In this document: positions 46,767-55,200 of the stretch, in pieces
Layout of the letters: each line of letters opens with the position of its first letter
How positions within the stretch are numbered: the stretch's first letter is position 1
Assembly: GCF_004359575.1 (NCBI RefSeq)
Contig: NZ_SCWF01000011.1
Location: 1-64,000, forward strand
Origin: Macrococcus bovicus
GTDB lineage: Bacteria; Bacillota; Bacilli; Staphylococcales; Staphylococcaceae
Length of the DNA: 64,000 nt
Direction of reading: 5' to 3'
Notes under the pieces: generated by a model
Databases searched by the model: none
What the model saw: only the letters and a program-made list of their open reading frames with translations
What the model was told of the DNA's origin: nothing
Made by a program: the position numbers and the translations under genes

Positions 46767-46803
46767 AAAAACGACTGATGATACCGTATCATCAGTCGTT
46801 TTA
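46767..46803. terminator. Bidirectional terminator between the DUF418 gene and csbD
   Basis: AAAACGACTGATGAT-ACCGT-ATCATCAGTCGTTTT, a perfect 15-bp stem with T-tracts on both strands. Confidence 0.92.
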
Positions 46804-46806
46804 CTG

Positions 46807-46992
46807 TTATTTATTTTTAAACTCATCCACTTTATCGTTCACTGCATCTCTAACATGATCAGTCGTTTCTTTAACTTTACCAGATACTTGGTTTTCTACC
46901 CCTTTTTCTTTTAAGTCCTGGTTGTCCGTCAGTTCTCCAATTTTCTCTTGCACGTTCCCTTTAAGCTGATCAAATTTACCATCTAAAGCCAT
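46807..46992 (-). CDS. csbD: CsbD-family stress protein
   Basis: 61 residues, highly charged and helical: DGKFDQLKGNVQEKIGELTD, then GKVKETTDHVRDAVNDKVDE. CsbD proteins are general-stress proteins of unknown mechanism. The ATG at 46992 has AAAGGATGA upstream. A sigma-B-type promoter lies directly upstream. Confidence 0.9.
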   Translation of the reverse strand: MALDGKFDQLKGNVQEKIGELTDNQDLKEKGVENQVSGKVKETTDHVRDAVNDKVDEFKNK

Positions 46993-47027
46993 GATAATCA
47001 TCCTTTCTATCAGTTATGTAATCACAT

Positions 47028-47053
47028 TTACCCTTGCTGATAAAAAGATAAAC
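47028..47053 (-). promoter_or_regulatory. Candidate sigma-B promoter of csbD
   Basis: Minus strand GTTTAT (47053-47048), 14-bp spacer, GGGTAA (47033-47028), one mismatch per box from GTTTAA-N14-GGGTAT. Confidence 0.8.
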
Positions 47054-47065
47054 CTTTTATAAAAA

Positions 47066-47098
47066 CAAAAAAGCCCGGGATAATCCCAGGCTTGAAGT
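47066..47098 (-). terminator. Terminator of the transglycosylase gene
   Basis: Minus strand: AGCCTGGGATTATCCCGGGCT followed by six T. Confidence 0.88.
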
Positions 47099-47106
47099 GA
47101 TATAGA

Positions 47107-47808
47107 TTATGCAGTTGTCCAGTGCTGAGCACCATATTGAGTGTAAAGAATACGAGCACGTTTCCATTGTTCTGCTACTGATGCGTCTGCAGGATTACCT
47201 GTACCGCCAACTGCTGCCCAAGTAGAAGGTGAGAATTGGAATAAACCGTAGTAGCCTGCCGGATTTACTGCGCGAGGGTTACCACCTGATTCACGTTGCA
47301 TGATTAATCTTAAGTGCTGATCAACACTTGAGCTAGTTGCATATGATGATGCTGATGTTTGAGTTGTCGCTGCTTTAGGCGCAGAGTAAGTCTGAGCTGG
47401 TGCTTGGTAGCTTACTGGTGCTTGGTAAGCTGCTTTTTGAGCAACTGGTGCTTGTTGTACTGGCGCTTGTTGTACTGGTGCTGCTTGAGTAACAGGCGCT
47501 TTTACTGGTGCGATTGCTGCTGGCGCTGTAACTGCTGGAGCAGCAACTGGTGTGTAACCGTTTGTGTAGTATTTCCAAGTCCAAGATGAACCGTTAGATT
47601 CGAAATCGAAGTGGTATCCATTGTAGTCGAACTCATAGTCATAAGTTCCTTCTTGAATAGGTGCTGCATTTAATTTGTCCTGGTGGTTCATAGCAAGATC
47701 TGCAAGTTCTGCTTTGTTGACTGGCATTTCAGCAGCGTCTGCTGATTGACCTGTTAATGCTGCACCTAAACCTAATGCTAAAGTAGTTGATAAGATAGTT
47801 TTATTCAT
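47107..47808 (-). CDS. SceD/IsaA-type secreted lytic transglycosylase
   Basis: About 233 residues: a signal peptide ending near QSADAAE, then a short domain (YDYEFDYNGYHFDFESNG) typical of the N-terminus of staphylococcal SceD/IsaA-like and secretory-antigen proteins, then an Ala/Pro/Gln-rich linker with APVQQ repeats. The C-terminal transglycosylase domain has the catalytic Glu in LIMQRESGGNPRAVNPAG and GLFQFSPSTWA. It trims peptidoglycan. The ATG at 47808 follows GGAGGG. The upstream region is long (to 48663) and carries the palindrome array. Confidence 0.9.
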   Translation of the reverse strand: MNKTILSTTLALGLGAALTGQSADAAEMPVNKAELADLAMNHQDKLNAAPIQEGTYDYEFDYNGYHFDFESNGSSWTWKYYTNGYTPVAAPAVTAPAAIAPVKAPVTQAAPVQQAPVQQAPVAQKAAYQAPVSYQAPAQTYSAPKAATTQTSASSYATSSSVDQHLRLIMQRESGGNPRAVNPAGYYGLFQFSPSTWAAVGGTGNPADASVAEQWKRARILYTQYGAQHWTTA

Positions 47809-48076
47809 TATAGAAAAACCCTCCAAAATTTGTTGGTTATATAATTAGTTTTTAATTCGTTATTCGTTATTCGTTATGCTTTAAGCTACAAGATATACTA
47901 TAACACATAGAAAGATGTCATGAGTTACGCCAAAATAACAAATTATATCAGCCATATAACAACCATTACGATTTGAAATGTGTTTGTAATGTTATGTTCG
48001 GTTCTGAGACATTTTCTGGCTTTCAGATAAATGAAGGGTTGAGGGTGTATTACCCTGATGCCTATACTGGTTAGTT

Positions 48077-48538
48077 GTTATGAGCGATATTTCCTGTTTA
48101 TCGCTCATAACGCCGGCATATCAGTGCTTTCCTTTGAGTTATGAGCGATATTCCCCGTTTATCGCTCATAACGCCGGCATATTAGTGCTTTCCTTTGAGT
48201 TATGAGCGATATTCCCCGTTTATCGCTCATAACGCCGGCATATCAGTGCTTTCCTTTGAGTTATGAGCGATATTTCCCGTTTATCGCTCATAACGCCGGC
48301 ATATTAGTGCTTTCCTTTGAGTTATGAGCGATATTTCCTGTTTATCGCTCATAACTCGGGCATATCAGTGCTTTCCTTTGAGTTATGAGCGATATTTCCC
48401 GTTTATCGCTCATAACTCGGGCATACTAGTGCTTTCCTTTGAGTTATGAGCGATATTCCCCGTTTATCGCTCATAACTCGGGCATACCAGTGCTTTTCTT
48501 TGAGTTATGAGCGATATTTCCTGTTTATCGCTCATAAC
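48077..48538. repeat. Tandem array of eight 35-bp palindromes at 61-bp period
   Basis: Each unit is GTTATGAGCGATA-(9 nt, TTTCCTGTT or a close variant)-TATCGCTCATAAC, with 13-bp perfect arms. Units start at 48077, 48138, 48199, 48260, 48321, 48382, 48443 and 48504. The seven 26-bp spacers (GCCGGCATATCAGTGCTTTC then CTTTGA) are nearly identical, differing at a few positions such as GCCGG/TCGGG. Conserved spacers exclude CRISPR. The array starts 269 bp upstream of the transglycosylase ATG and ends before the terminator of the next gene. Confidence 0.97.
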
Positions 48539-48623
48539 GCCCACACTATCTGAGAACCCCTAGGGAATAATCCTTTCTCTCCTCTACACCATAAGATTCA
48601 GTATCCCATTCATTCGCTCAAAT

Positions 48624-48653
48624 AAAAAAAGGCCCAGATTTTCATCTGCGCCT
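48624..48653 (-). terminator. Terminator of the NAD(P)H-binding protein gene
   Basis: Minus strand: AAGGCGCAGATGAAAATCTGGGCCTT followed by a T-run. Confidence 0.8.
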
Positions 48654-48663
48654 TCAGCCGTCA

Positions 48664-49302
48664 TTAATTTAATCTTTCTCCTACTACAGTAAATCGTTGC
48701 TTAAGGTGTGCTGCATGTTCAATTTCATCTACCATAGCAATAGCCAAGTCAGCATAGCTGATGTAGCTTTCACCTTTAGAATTCATCAATAGTACATCCT
48801 GTCCTAACTGATAGCTGCCTGTGCGATCCCCTTCAGGATCAAAGAATCCAGCTGGACTGAGGAATGTCCAGTTGATATCAGTCGTCTGACGCAGCTCATC
48901 TAAATTCTGAGCCTGGCCACTCGCTGTCGGTTTAATGACATCAGGAAAATCAGGTGCATCCACGACTTTTACTGTCTTGCTGTCATCAGTGTAAAGACTA
49001 CCCGCACCACCGAGTACGATCAGTCTGATGTCAGTACCTTCAACGAGCTTAATAAGTGCCCGTCCTGCATCAATATGCCCCTGCCTATTACCGAGCGGTG
49101 CCCCAAAGGCATTCACCAGCACGTCGAAGTGCTGAATATCTTCACGAGTTAAATCATGAATGTCTTTTTCAATAAGAGGCACTTCTGCGGTCACTTTAGA
49201 ATGGTCGCGTACAATCGCAGTTACTTCATGGCCACGGTCTAGGGCCTCCCGCAAGATTAAACGTCCTGCTTTACCACTGGCGCCTACAATACCTATTTTC
49301 AT
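48664..49302 (-). CDS. NAD(P)H-binding SDR-like protein (YwnB family)
   Basis: 212 residues, atypical SDR of the NmrA/flavin-reductase-like type. The nucleotide loop is KIGIVGASGKAGRLIL; VNAFGAPLGN and LIVLGGAGSLYTD follow the fold. No clear catalytic YxxxK is seen. Function unknown, possibly an oxidoreductase or redox-sensing protein. The ATG has AGGAGGAATAGACA upstream. Single gene. Confidence 0.85.
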   Translation of the reverse strand: MKIGIVGASGKAGRLILREALDRGHEVTAIVRDHSKVTAEVPLIEKDIHDLTREDIQHFDVLVNAFGAPLGNRQGHIDAGRALIKLVEGTDIRLIVLGGAGSLYTDDSKTVKVVDAPDFPDVIKPTASGQAQNLDELRQTTDINWTFLSPAGFFDPEGDRTGSYQLGQDVLLMNSKGESYISYADLAIAMVDEIEHAAHLKQRFTVVGERLN

Positions 49303-49497
49303 TGTCTATTCCTCCTGATATTATATTACTTTCTTCATTATAGTGCGGTGTTCTGAAGGAATCCAATCTCTTGTCCGGTACATACTGTGTATACAGCCTT
49401 CACCGCCACATCTCACTTTATGAGTCATCGATTTGACCGGCCTGATGGTTGCGGCGTGTACTCAGTAATTAATAATCGATATGTCGGCTAAACAGCT

Positions 49498-49528
49498 AAA
49501 AAAACAGCCTTTCATCACTGAAAGGCTG
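49498..49528 (-). terminator. Terminator of the cad operon
   Basis: Minus strand: AACAGCCTTTCA-GTGA-TGAAAGGCTGTT followed by seven T, right after the small ORF at 49529. Confidence 0.9.
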
Positions 49529-49678
49529 TTAATCTATTTCCTTATCCGGCATTGTCTTTCGATTCCATAAAATGTATAGATAGACTAATAACAGAGTAAG
49601 CAAAGCAAATGGAATGATGACCGGATTCAATCTAAATCCATCAAATGCAGGGGCGAAACTATAATAGATGAAGAACAT
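49529..49678 (-). CDS. Small membrane protein or remnant downstream of cadA
   Basis: 49 residues from the ATG at 49678 (MFFIYYSFAPAFDGFRLNPV), with one or two hydrophobic segments (VIIPFALLTLLLVYLYILW) and a polar end (NRKTMPDKEID). The frame is open eight more codons upstream (IYLVLNIAW), but no start codon or good RBS is there, so the N-terminus may have been lost. It sits between cadA and the operon terminator. Confidence 0.45.
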   Translation of the reverse strand: MFFIYYSFAPAFDGFRLNPVIIPFALLTLLLVYLYILWNRKTMPDKEID

Positions 49679-49729
49679 CCAGGCAATATTGAGTACTAAA
49701 TAAATTTACAGATAGAGTAATCCGTTAAT

Positions 49730-51820
49730 TTAGTTATCCTTCACTTTCAACAGCCGCATACTGTTCAGCGTTACTATCAGTGTAGCACCTATATCAGAGA
49801 AGATAGCGATCCACAATGTCAGCCAGCCTGGTATAACCAGCAGAAGGGCAATCACTTTAATCAGCAGCGAGAAAGTGATGTTCTGCTTGATGATGGTTAA
49901 CGTCTTTTTACTTAGACGTATCGTATACGGCAGTTTCTTCAGATCGTCGGACATAAGCGCGATATCCGCTGTCTCAAGTGCGGTGTCTGTCCCTGTTCCT
50001 CCCATCGCTATACCGATGTCTGCTGCTGCGAGTGCAGGAGCATCATTGACACCGTCACCAATCATCGCGACCTGATGCTGCTGCTTCGTTTCTTTGATGA
50101 CCTTCAATTTATCTTCCGGCATAAGGTTCGCCTTAACGAGAGAGAGACCTGCCTGTTTACCGATGGCTGCACCTGTTCTCTCATTGTCACCGGTCAGCAT
50201 CATCGTACTGATCTTCATGTTATGCAGTTCATGCAGTACACCGGACACTTCCGGACGCAGTTCATCTGCAACTGCCATAATCAGCTCAATGCGGTCACTG
50301 CCAAATAACAGCACTGTCTTTCCTTCTGACTGCCACTCCGCTATACGGGCATCTGTCCCCAGTCCCAGTGATTCAAAGAGCCCCGGACTACCGATATAAT
50401 AAGTTCTGCCGGCCACATCGCCTTTGACCCCTTTTCCGGTCAGAGACTGAAAGTTAGTGAGATTGACTGCCGCATAATCCAGATGCTCAGCCTGTGCCTT
50501 TCTGACTACGGCAGCTGCCAGTGGATGCTGTGAGCCATTTTCAAGGGCGGCTGCGATTCTCAGGGCTTCATTATGATGCGGGTACATATCTGTCACTACG
50601 GGAATGCCTCTTGTCAGGGTGCCCGTCTTATCAAAGGCGATAGTGTCAATATGCCCCGCTTCTTCAAGATGAATCCCCCCTTTAATCAGCACCCCGTGTC
50701 TCGCCGCATTACCGATAGCCGTGACAATGGCAACCGGTGTAGAGACGACCAGTGCACACGGACAGCCGATAATCAGCACAGCCAGACCTTGGTAGAGCCA
50801 TTCATGCCAGCCACCGCCTAACAATAACGGCGGAATGAGCATGACGAGAAAGGCAATCAGCATAATCGCTGGTGTATAGTATTTCGCGAAACGGTCGACA
50901 AAGGCCTGTGACGGTGCACGTTCAGCCTGTGCTTCTTCTACTAAATGAATGATTTTGGAAATCGTTGTATCTTCTACAAGCTTAGTGACTTCTACCTGCA
51001 GTAAGCCTTCTTCATTCAACGTCCCCGCAAAGACTTCGTCATTCACCTGCTTCGTTACAGGCACACTCTCCCCTGTAATCGCGGCCTGATTGATTGTTGA
51101 CTGTCCTTCAATCACCTTACCGTCCATCGCCACTTTCTGGCCCGGCTTGACGATCATCACATCGCCCACTCGAATATCAGCGACATCCATCACCTGCTCT
51201 ACACCGTTTCTACGGATCAATGCTTCAGACGGTGCAACGTCCATCAGCAGACTGATAGACTGCCGTGCTTTATCCATAGAATACCGTTCGAGCGCTTCAC
51301 TGATCGCAAAGAGAATAACAACCGTCGCCCCTTCCTGCCATTCACCGATTAATGCAGCACCGATCACCGCGATGGTCATCAGTGTATTCATATCAAACTT
51401 CAGTCGGATGAGATTCTTGAATCCGGTTATGAATAATGAATAACCACCGATGATAATAGCAGCGAGATAGCCGGCTGTCGGCAGCCATGCATTCTCGCCC
51501 GATGTATAAGACAGAATGAAACTGATGATGACAAGAACGGCAGCCACGTAGACCGGATAGTTCTCTTTTTTCTTCCAGAAGCTCTCTTTCTCCACTTTGC
51601 TTTCACTGACATCTCTGACTTTCACATTGTCGAATGCGCCCGCTTTTTCCATCTCCGCAATCGTCGCATCGCCGGTGATATAAATCTTCGCTGCAGCATG
51701 ATTCACTTCCGCATCCTGGACATGAGGCAGTGCCTTTAAATTCTCTTCGTAAGTCTTCGCACAGCTGGAACAGGATAAATTCTGAATACGATAGGTTTTG
51801 CGTTCAGTTCCTTCACTCAT
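49730..51820 (-). CDS. cadA: Cadmium/zinc/lead-exporting P1B-type ATPase CadA
   Basis: 696 residues with one N-terminal HMA domain ([14 protein letters not shown], near 15), membrane helices including the metal site [13 protein letters not shown] (near 345), [24 protein letters not shown] and [12 protein letters not shown]. The ordering and CPC-A context fit Zn2+/Cd2+/Pb2+ transporters rather than copper ones. It starts inside the cadC stop (ATGA) and is repressed by CadC. Confidence 0.95.
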   Translation of the reverse strand: MSEGTERKTYRIQNLSCSSCAKTYEENLKALPHVQDAEVNHAAAKIYITGDATIAEMEKAGAFDNVKVRDVSESKVEKESFWKKKENYPVYVAAVLVIISFILSYTSGENAWLPTAGYLAAIIIGGYSLFITGFKNLIRLKFDMNTLMTIAVIGAALIGEWQEGATVVILFAISEALERYSMDKARQSISLLMDVAPSEALIRRNGVEQVMDVADIRVGDVMIVKPGQKVAMDGKVIEGQSTINQAAITGESVPVTKQVNDEVFAGTLNEEGLLQVEVTKLVEDTTISKIIHLVEEAQAERAPSQAFVDRFAKYYTPAIMLIAFLVMLIPPLLLGGGWHEWLYQGLAVLIIGCPCALVVSTPVAIVTAIGNAARHGVLIKGGIHLEEAGHIDTIAFDKTGTLTRGIPVVTDMYPHHNEALRIAAALENGSQHPLAAAVVRKAQAEHLDYAAVNLTNFQSLTGKGVKGDVAGRTYYIGSPGLFESLGLGTDARIAEWQSEGKTVLLFGSDRIELIMAVADELRPEVSGVLHELHNMKISTMMLTGDNERTGAAIGKQAGLSLVKANLMPEDKLKVIKETKQQHQVAMIGDGVNDAPALAAADIGIAMGGTGTDTALETADIALMSDDLKKLPYTIRLSKKTLTIIKQNITFSLLIKVIALLLVIPGWLTLWIAIFSDIGATLIVTLNSMRLLKVKDN

Positions 51821-52176
51821 ACGGTCACCTCCAGATGCTTTAAGGACAGCGTCATTATCTGTTCAGCCAGATCATGATCCAAGCCGTAATAAACCATTTT
51901 ACCCTCGCGTCTTGACTTCACCAGTCCTTGCTTATGCAGCTTCCTTAAGTGACTGGATGTATTCGCGATAGAAATATCCAGTATACAGGCGAGGTCACAG
52001 ACACACAGTTCCTCTTCCACACATAATGCACGGATAATCTTGGCGCGATTCACATCAGCAAGCGCCTTAAGAATAGATGTCACATCAAGCATGGGCAGGG
52101 CATCTAAATGCTGCCTTACACGGGCGACCTGCGCTTCATTATGACAGACAACATCACATTGATAATCACTCATCAT
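51817..52176 (-). CDS. cadC: ArsR/SmtB-family metal repressor CadC
   Basis: 119 residues. The metal-binding [11 protein letters not shown] (near 55-65) and N-terminal cysteines in [13 protein letters not shown] make the four-thiolate alpha3N site typical of CadC. The recognition helix is [18 protein letters not shown]. It derepresses on Cd2+, Pb2+ or Zn2+. Two ATG codons are adjacent, with GGAG upstream. Confidence 0.95.
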   Translation of the reverse strand: MMSDYQCDVVCHNEAQVARVRQHLDALPMLDVTSILKALADVNRAKIIRALCVEEELCVCDLACILDISIANTSSHLRKLHKQGLVKSRREGKMVYYGLDHDLAEQIMTLSLKHLEVTV

Positions 52177-52187
52177 CTCAGCTCCTC

Positions 52188-52252
52188 ATTCAACTCATTA
52201 ATTGAATGTAGTATACGCCTAAACCCACCCTCATTCAACCCAGAATTTGAAT
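52188..52252 (-). promoter_or_regulatory. cadC-cadA promoter with two CadC operator dyads
   Basis: Minus strand -35 TTGAAT (52238-52233), 17-bp spacer, -10 TATACT (52215-52210). Two dyads of the form ATTCAA-N8-TTGAAT lie at 52188-52207 (start region) and 52233-52252 (covering the -35), 45 bp apart, so two repressor dimers would bracket the promoter. Confidence 0.85.
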
Positions 52253-52344
52253 GATAAACAAAAAAGCCTGGCAGACGATAAGTTCCTTGTAATTCATAAT
52301 ATAAGAAAGGTTCCACTTCTCTTTCCATTCCCCTAAAGCAACGA

Positions 52345-52581
52345 TCATTCCCCTGCATAATTGACGTCAAAAATATAGACGCCCTCTTCAACTGTGATAT
52401 CAATATTGAAACGTGGTTTGATATTGATATTTTTAAATCGGCCATTCTCATAGTTAAAATCAATTACACAGTGTATGTCATCGAACCCTGCCGTAAGAAA
52501 CACCATTCGATAGTCATCTTTAACAAGATTCATTGTTTCACGGTATTTGATTGTAATGCCGTGTACCGTCACTTCTTTCAT
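52345..52581 (-). CDS. Hypothetical protein, 78 residues
   Basis: No family recognised. A short, probably beta-rich cytosolic protein (MKEVTVHGITIKYRETMNL, later FDDIHCVIDFNYENG and FNIDITVEEGVYIFDV). The RBS GAGGAGG before the ATG at 52581 is strong, which supports a real gene despite the small size. It is divergent from ybjQ. Confidence 0.65.
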   Translation of the reverse strand: MKEVTVHGITIKYRETMNLVKDDYRMVFLTAGFDDIHCVIDFNYENGRFKNINIKPRFNIDITVEEGVYIFDVNYAGE

Positions 52582-52687
52582 CCATTACACCTCCTCAGTG
52601 ATATTATAGAATTTTATATTATGGTTCTTAATCTAAATTTTGAATAAATTTTCTATTAATTGTAAAATTATATTAGGAGGTGATGTG

Positions 52688-53026
52688 ATGAATAGAGAAG
52701 ATGTTCTTGTTGTAACGACTGAAAGTATTGCAAATCATGAAGTAGTGAAGACGATAGGTGAGGTCTTCGGAATCACTGTGCAATCCCGTGATATGTTTAC
52801 AGATTTCGGGGCAGGTATCAGAAATATGTTCGGTGGCGAAGTGAAAAGCTATACGACGATGCTTGAAAACGCCCGTATAGAGGCTGTCGATAGAATGCAG
52901 GACAACGCACTCGCAAAGGGAGCAAATGCTGTACTTGCAGTTCGTTTTGATTCCAATATGTCGACAGAAGGTACTTCCAGCGTTGTTGCATACGGGACAG
53001 CCGTTGTTATCCAACCTAAAGCATAA
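52688..53026 (+). CDS. YbjQ/UPF0145 family protein
   Basis: 112 residues. VVTTESIANHEVVKTIGEVFG, the AGIRNMFGGEVKSYTTMLENAR block and GANAVLAVRFDS are hallmarks of the YbjQ family, small pentamer-forming proteins often annotated as heavy-metal-binding, with no proven function. The ATG at 52688 has AGGAGGTGATG upstream; the open frame begins earlier. Confidence 0.88.
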   Translation: MNREDVLVVTTESIANHEVVKTIGEVFGITVQSRDMFTDFGAGIRNMFGGEVKSYTTMLENARIEAVDRMQDNALAKGANAVLAVRFDSNMSTEGTSSVVAYGTAVVIQPKA

Positions 53027-53048
53027 AGAGCAGCTTATGGCTGCTTTT
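53027..53048. terminator. Terminator after ybjQ
   Basis: AAAGAGCAGC-TTATG-GCTGCTTTTT, shared with the converging gene at 53048. Confidence 0.75.
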
Positions 53049-53461
53049 TAAAATTCGTTATCAATGACTCTGGCAATAATATTTAATTGCTCTGCTGTAT
53101 TCTCAAGCTCATGGTTAAGGTCACTCAGTTCCTGATGTACTCTGATGTCTGTGACAATATTGTCGAAGAACACATCCAGAAACAGATCCGGTGACGTATC
53201 TGACAGATTGAAATCAGCGGTCAAATTAATATCTTCAAGCTCCGCCACTACTCTCTGCAGATCCTCCTGCAATGCGGTCATCTTGTCATTGATATTCTTG
53301 ATGTTCTGACGCTTATAAAAACTACCTATAAAGCCATTACCTAAAATATCAAACCAGCTCCACGCCTTAGCATTGCTCGTCATTTTCTGAATCTCATCTA
53401 TGCACGCTAATGCCACGTCCACTGCATCTCTCGCTTTAATCAACTGCTGATTCATCGTCAT
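53048..53461 (-). CDS. Hypothetical helical protein, 137 residues
   Basis: No family recognised. It is predicted largely helical with heptad-like stretches (INDKMTALQEDLQRVVAELEDI and VHQELSDLNHELENTAEQLNII) and a Gly/Trp-rich centre (AWSWFDILGNGFIGSFYKR). There is no signal peptide. ATG codons at 53461 and 53455 are both possible; AAGGGG lies upstream. Confidence 0.6.
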   Translation of the reverse strand: MTMNQQLIKARDAVDVALACIDEIQKMTSNAKAWSWFDILGNGFIGSFYKRQNIKNINDKMTALQEDLQRVVAELEDINLTADFNLSDTSPDLFLDVFFDNIVTDIRVHQELSDLNHELENTAEQLNIIARVIDNEF

Positions 53462-53494
53462 ACCCCTTTTCTGTATTCAATCAAGGACATTTTG

Positions 53495-53632
53495 TCATTC
53501 AATTTTTTCACTGCCATTTCCTAGGCAATCCATCTTTTCGACTTCCTTTATTGCCTTCTGAGCCAACCCTCTATTTATAGAAACCAAATGACGAGACCCC
53601 TCAAATATTGCATCAGTACTAATGGTTTTATT
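53495..53632 (-). pseudogene. Possible remnant of a coding sequence
   Basis: An open stretch of about 45 codons without a start codon reads ISTDAIFEGSRHLVSINRG, then LAQKAIKEVEKMDCLGNG, to a TGA at 53495. It looks protein-like, but I recognise no family. Confidence 0.25.
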
Positions 53633-53640
53633 CGCTTATT

Positions 53641-53880
53641 TCATCTACTCGATGGCCGGTAAAAAACAATATTACAAATCAGCCAGATGACTTGAATGAT
53701 GAATGGAACGAGGAAGAAGACCATAAGTACCATTAAACTGATCATTCTGCTTTCAAAGGTCTGGCTAGCCCCAGTCCCATCTACCGTTCTGGCCCAGACA
53801 AATATAGCTGGTATCAAGAATAATAACCAAATTATTGCACTGTAAATGCTCCAGAGAATCCATGACGTCAACTTAGCCAT
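53641..53880 (-). CDS. Small two-helix membrane protein
   Basis: 79 residues: helix one WILWSIYSAIIWLLFLIPAIFVW, a polar loop with ARTVDGTGASQTFESR, and helix two MISLMVLMVFFLVPFIIQVIW, ending NIVFYRPSSR. AGGAGG lies five bases before the ATG at 53880. Function unknown. Its last 50 bp are repeated, diverged, at 62539-62591. Confidence 0.65.
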   Translation of the reverse strand: MAKLTSWILWSIYSAIIWLLFLIPAIFVWARTVDGTGASQTFESRMISLMVLMVFFLVPFIIQVIWLICNIVFYRPSSR

Positions 53881-53993
53881 CATAACCTCCTAAAATATTA
53901 ATTTACAAAAATAGTAATACTTCCATTATAGCCTAAATTTAAAATTATTCTATAAACAATCTAACAGTAATCTCATTAACCCCAATATATGAA

Positions 53994-54028
53994 AAAGCAC
54001 TCCTCACTTATTTTTGAAGAGTGCTTGT
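53994..54028 (-). terminator. Terminator of the repeat-peptide gene
   Basis: Minus strand: AAGCACTCTTC ... GAGGAGTGCTTTTTC, a stem of about 9 bp with a T-run. Confidence 0.8.
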
Positions 54029-54049
54029 TCTATTATTAGTATCAGTGAA

Positions 54050-54253
54050 TTACTTTGTGCGGTCCACTACGCTGAAGCCCGGGTCCACTTGTTTCTGTTT
54101 CTTATTTGCTTTCTTTGTGCGGTCCACCACACTGAAGCCTGGGTCTATTTGTTTCTTCTGGCTTTTAGCCTCCACGTGATTGACTTGACTCATCAGTATC
54201 GTACTTGCCATCACAGCGCCTGCTACCTTAATCACAAATTGTTTTTTAGTCAT
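54050..54253 (-). CDS. Small exported protein with two tandem DPGFSVVDRTK repeats
   Basis: 67 residues. A signal peptide (MTKKQFVIKVAGAVMASTIL, probable cut near NHVEA-K) is followed by a mature part of about 35 residues that is almost entirely two copies of a unit: KKQIDPGFSVVDRTK and KKQKQVDPGFSVVDRTK, joined by KAN. The protein ends exactly at the second repeat. GGAG lies before the ATG at 54253; an in-frame ATG at 54265 is less well placed. Lysine-rich joints could be protease sites. Function unknown; a peptide-signal precursor or wall-associated peptide is possible. Confidence 0.75.
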   Translation of the reverse strand: MTKKQFVIKVAGAVMASTILMSQVNHVEAKSQKKQIDPGFSVVDRTKKANKKQKQVDPGFSVVDRTK

Positions 54254-54533
54254 GGGTTTCTCCATTCCCTTTGTTTTCCTTATTTTATCAAATTTATACA
54301 TATTTTAAAAATATTAAAGGGTTGATATAACAATTTCTTTTCACTCGATTAATGTGTGAATCAATATTTCATCGCCACAAAATTCTTAATATCATCTACA
54401 ACTCTATTTAGCTCTGACATTAGATAAATATTCTTCATACTGCAGAATCTCTAACTCCATTTTAGTGCTGGGCTATTTTAATAAATGATCGTTTTCAATG
54501 ATAATAGGTGTCTTTTATAAAGGAGGGTCAATT

Positions 54534-55055
54534 ATGAAAATTGTCGGTATCAGCGGTAATCCTTATCCCCGTTCAACAAACTTAGGGGTGCTTGAGAAGA
54601 TAGGTGGTGAGCTTGAAAAAGCCGGCCATACATTCGAAGTCATTCATTCGATCAAAGACCTGCCTCTATTCAATCCACAAACCGAATACCAGGAATACTA
54701 TGAAGTCGTTAATCAAATGAGGGAGCAGATTAAAGCAGCTGACTTTGTTGTCATCGTCAGCCCGGAATATATGGGAGGTGTCCCTGCTATATTAAAGAAT
54801 GCACTTGAATGGATGCTCTCAGAGGCGACATTAATGCAGAAGCCTATCGCATATGTCATTCATTCACCACATGGCAGACTTGCATATGAAGCCTTAAATA
54901 CACATCTCAAAATCAGTGGAGCCATCACGCAAGACGCCTTAAAATTGCTGATTAGTTATAATAAACGACTGCAAAAAGAAGATGGTTGGTTTGAGGATGA
55001 AGTGATTAATAAGCAGTTAAAAGCATTGATACAAAATATATCTGACTATAAATAA
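54534..55055 (+). CDS. NADPH-dependent FMN reductase family protein
   Basis: 173 residues with a flavodoxin-like fold. The FMN phosphate loop is GISGNPYPRSTN, and SPEYMGGVPAILKNALEWM (near 80) is the family's isoalloxazine loop. It probably reduces FMN or quinones with NADPH. AAGGAGG precedes the ATG at 54534; the longer frame from 54498 lacks an RBS. Confidence 0.9.
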   Translation: MKIVGISGNPYPRSTNLGVLEKIGGELEKAGHTFEVIHSIKDLPLFNPQTEYQEYYEVVNQMREQIKAADFVVIVSPEYMGGVPAILKNALEWMLSEATLMQKPIAYVIHSPHGRLAYEALNTHLKISGAITQDALKLLISYNKRLQKEDGWFEDEVINKQLKALIQNISDYK

Positions 55056-55060
55056 TGAGA

Positions 55061-55094
55061 AACCGTCTGCAATAATGACAGACGGTTTCTTACT
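55061..55094 (+). terminator. Terminator of the FMN reductase gene
   Basis: AAACCGTCTG-caataatga-CAGACGGTTT followed by CTTACTTTTT. Confidence 0.85.
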
Positions 55095-55200
55095 TTTTAG
55101 TTATCTTTGCTACTGTATATATCATTCAATCGACAAAATATTGTTTCAAAAGATAAATAACTTAAAGACAATCAATAGATAGTATTCACGTTTAGTTTCT

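Larger units (their letters stand above)
47809..48663. other. 855-bp gene-free region
   Basis: It holds the upstream region of the transglycosylase gene (47809-48076, AT-rich, with short direct repeats of TTCGTTA near 47858-47876), the palindrome array (48077-48538), about 85 bp with no evident feature, and a terminator (48624-48653). Confidence 0.8.

Noticed and set aside
48077-48538. The palindrome array read as a CRISPR array
   Set aside because: The spacers are nearly identical to each other, the repeats are full palindromes, and no cas gene is in the window.
52173-52463. A 96-codon minus-strand ORF upstream of cadC
   Set aside because: It covers the cad promoter and operators and overlaps the better-supported gene at 52345-52581; its composition is not protein-like.
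54014-54325. A 103-codon plus-strand ORF
   Set aside because: It is antisense to the signal-peptide/repeat protein gene; the minus-strand gene has a signal peptide, RBS and terminator, and this one has none.
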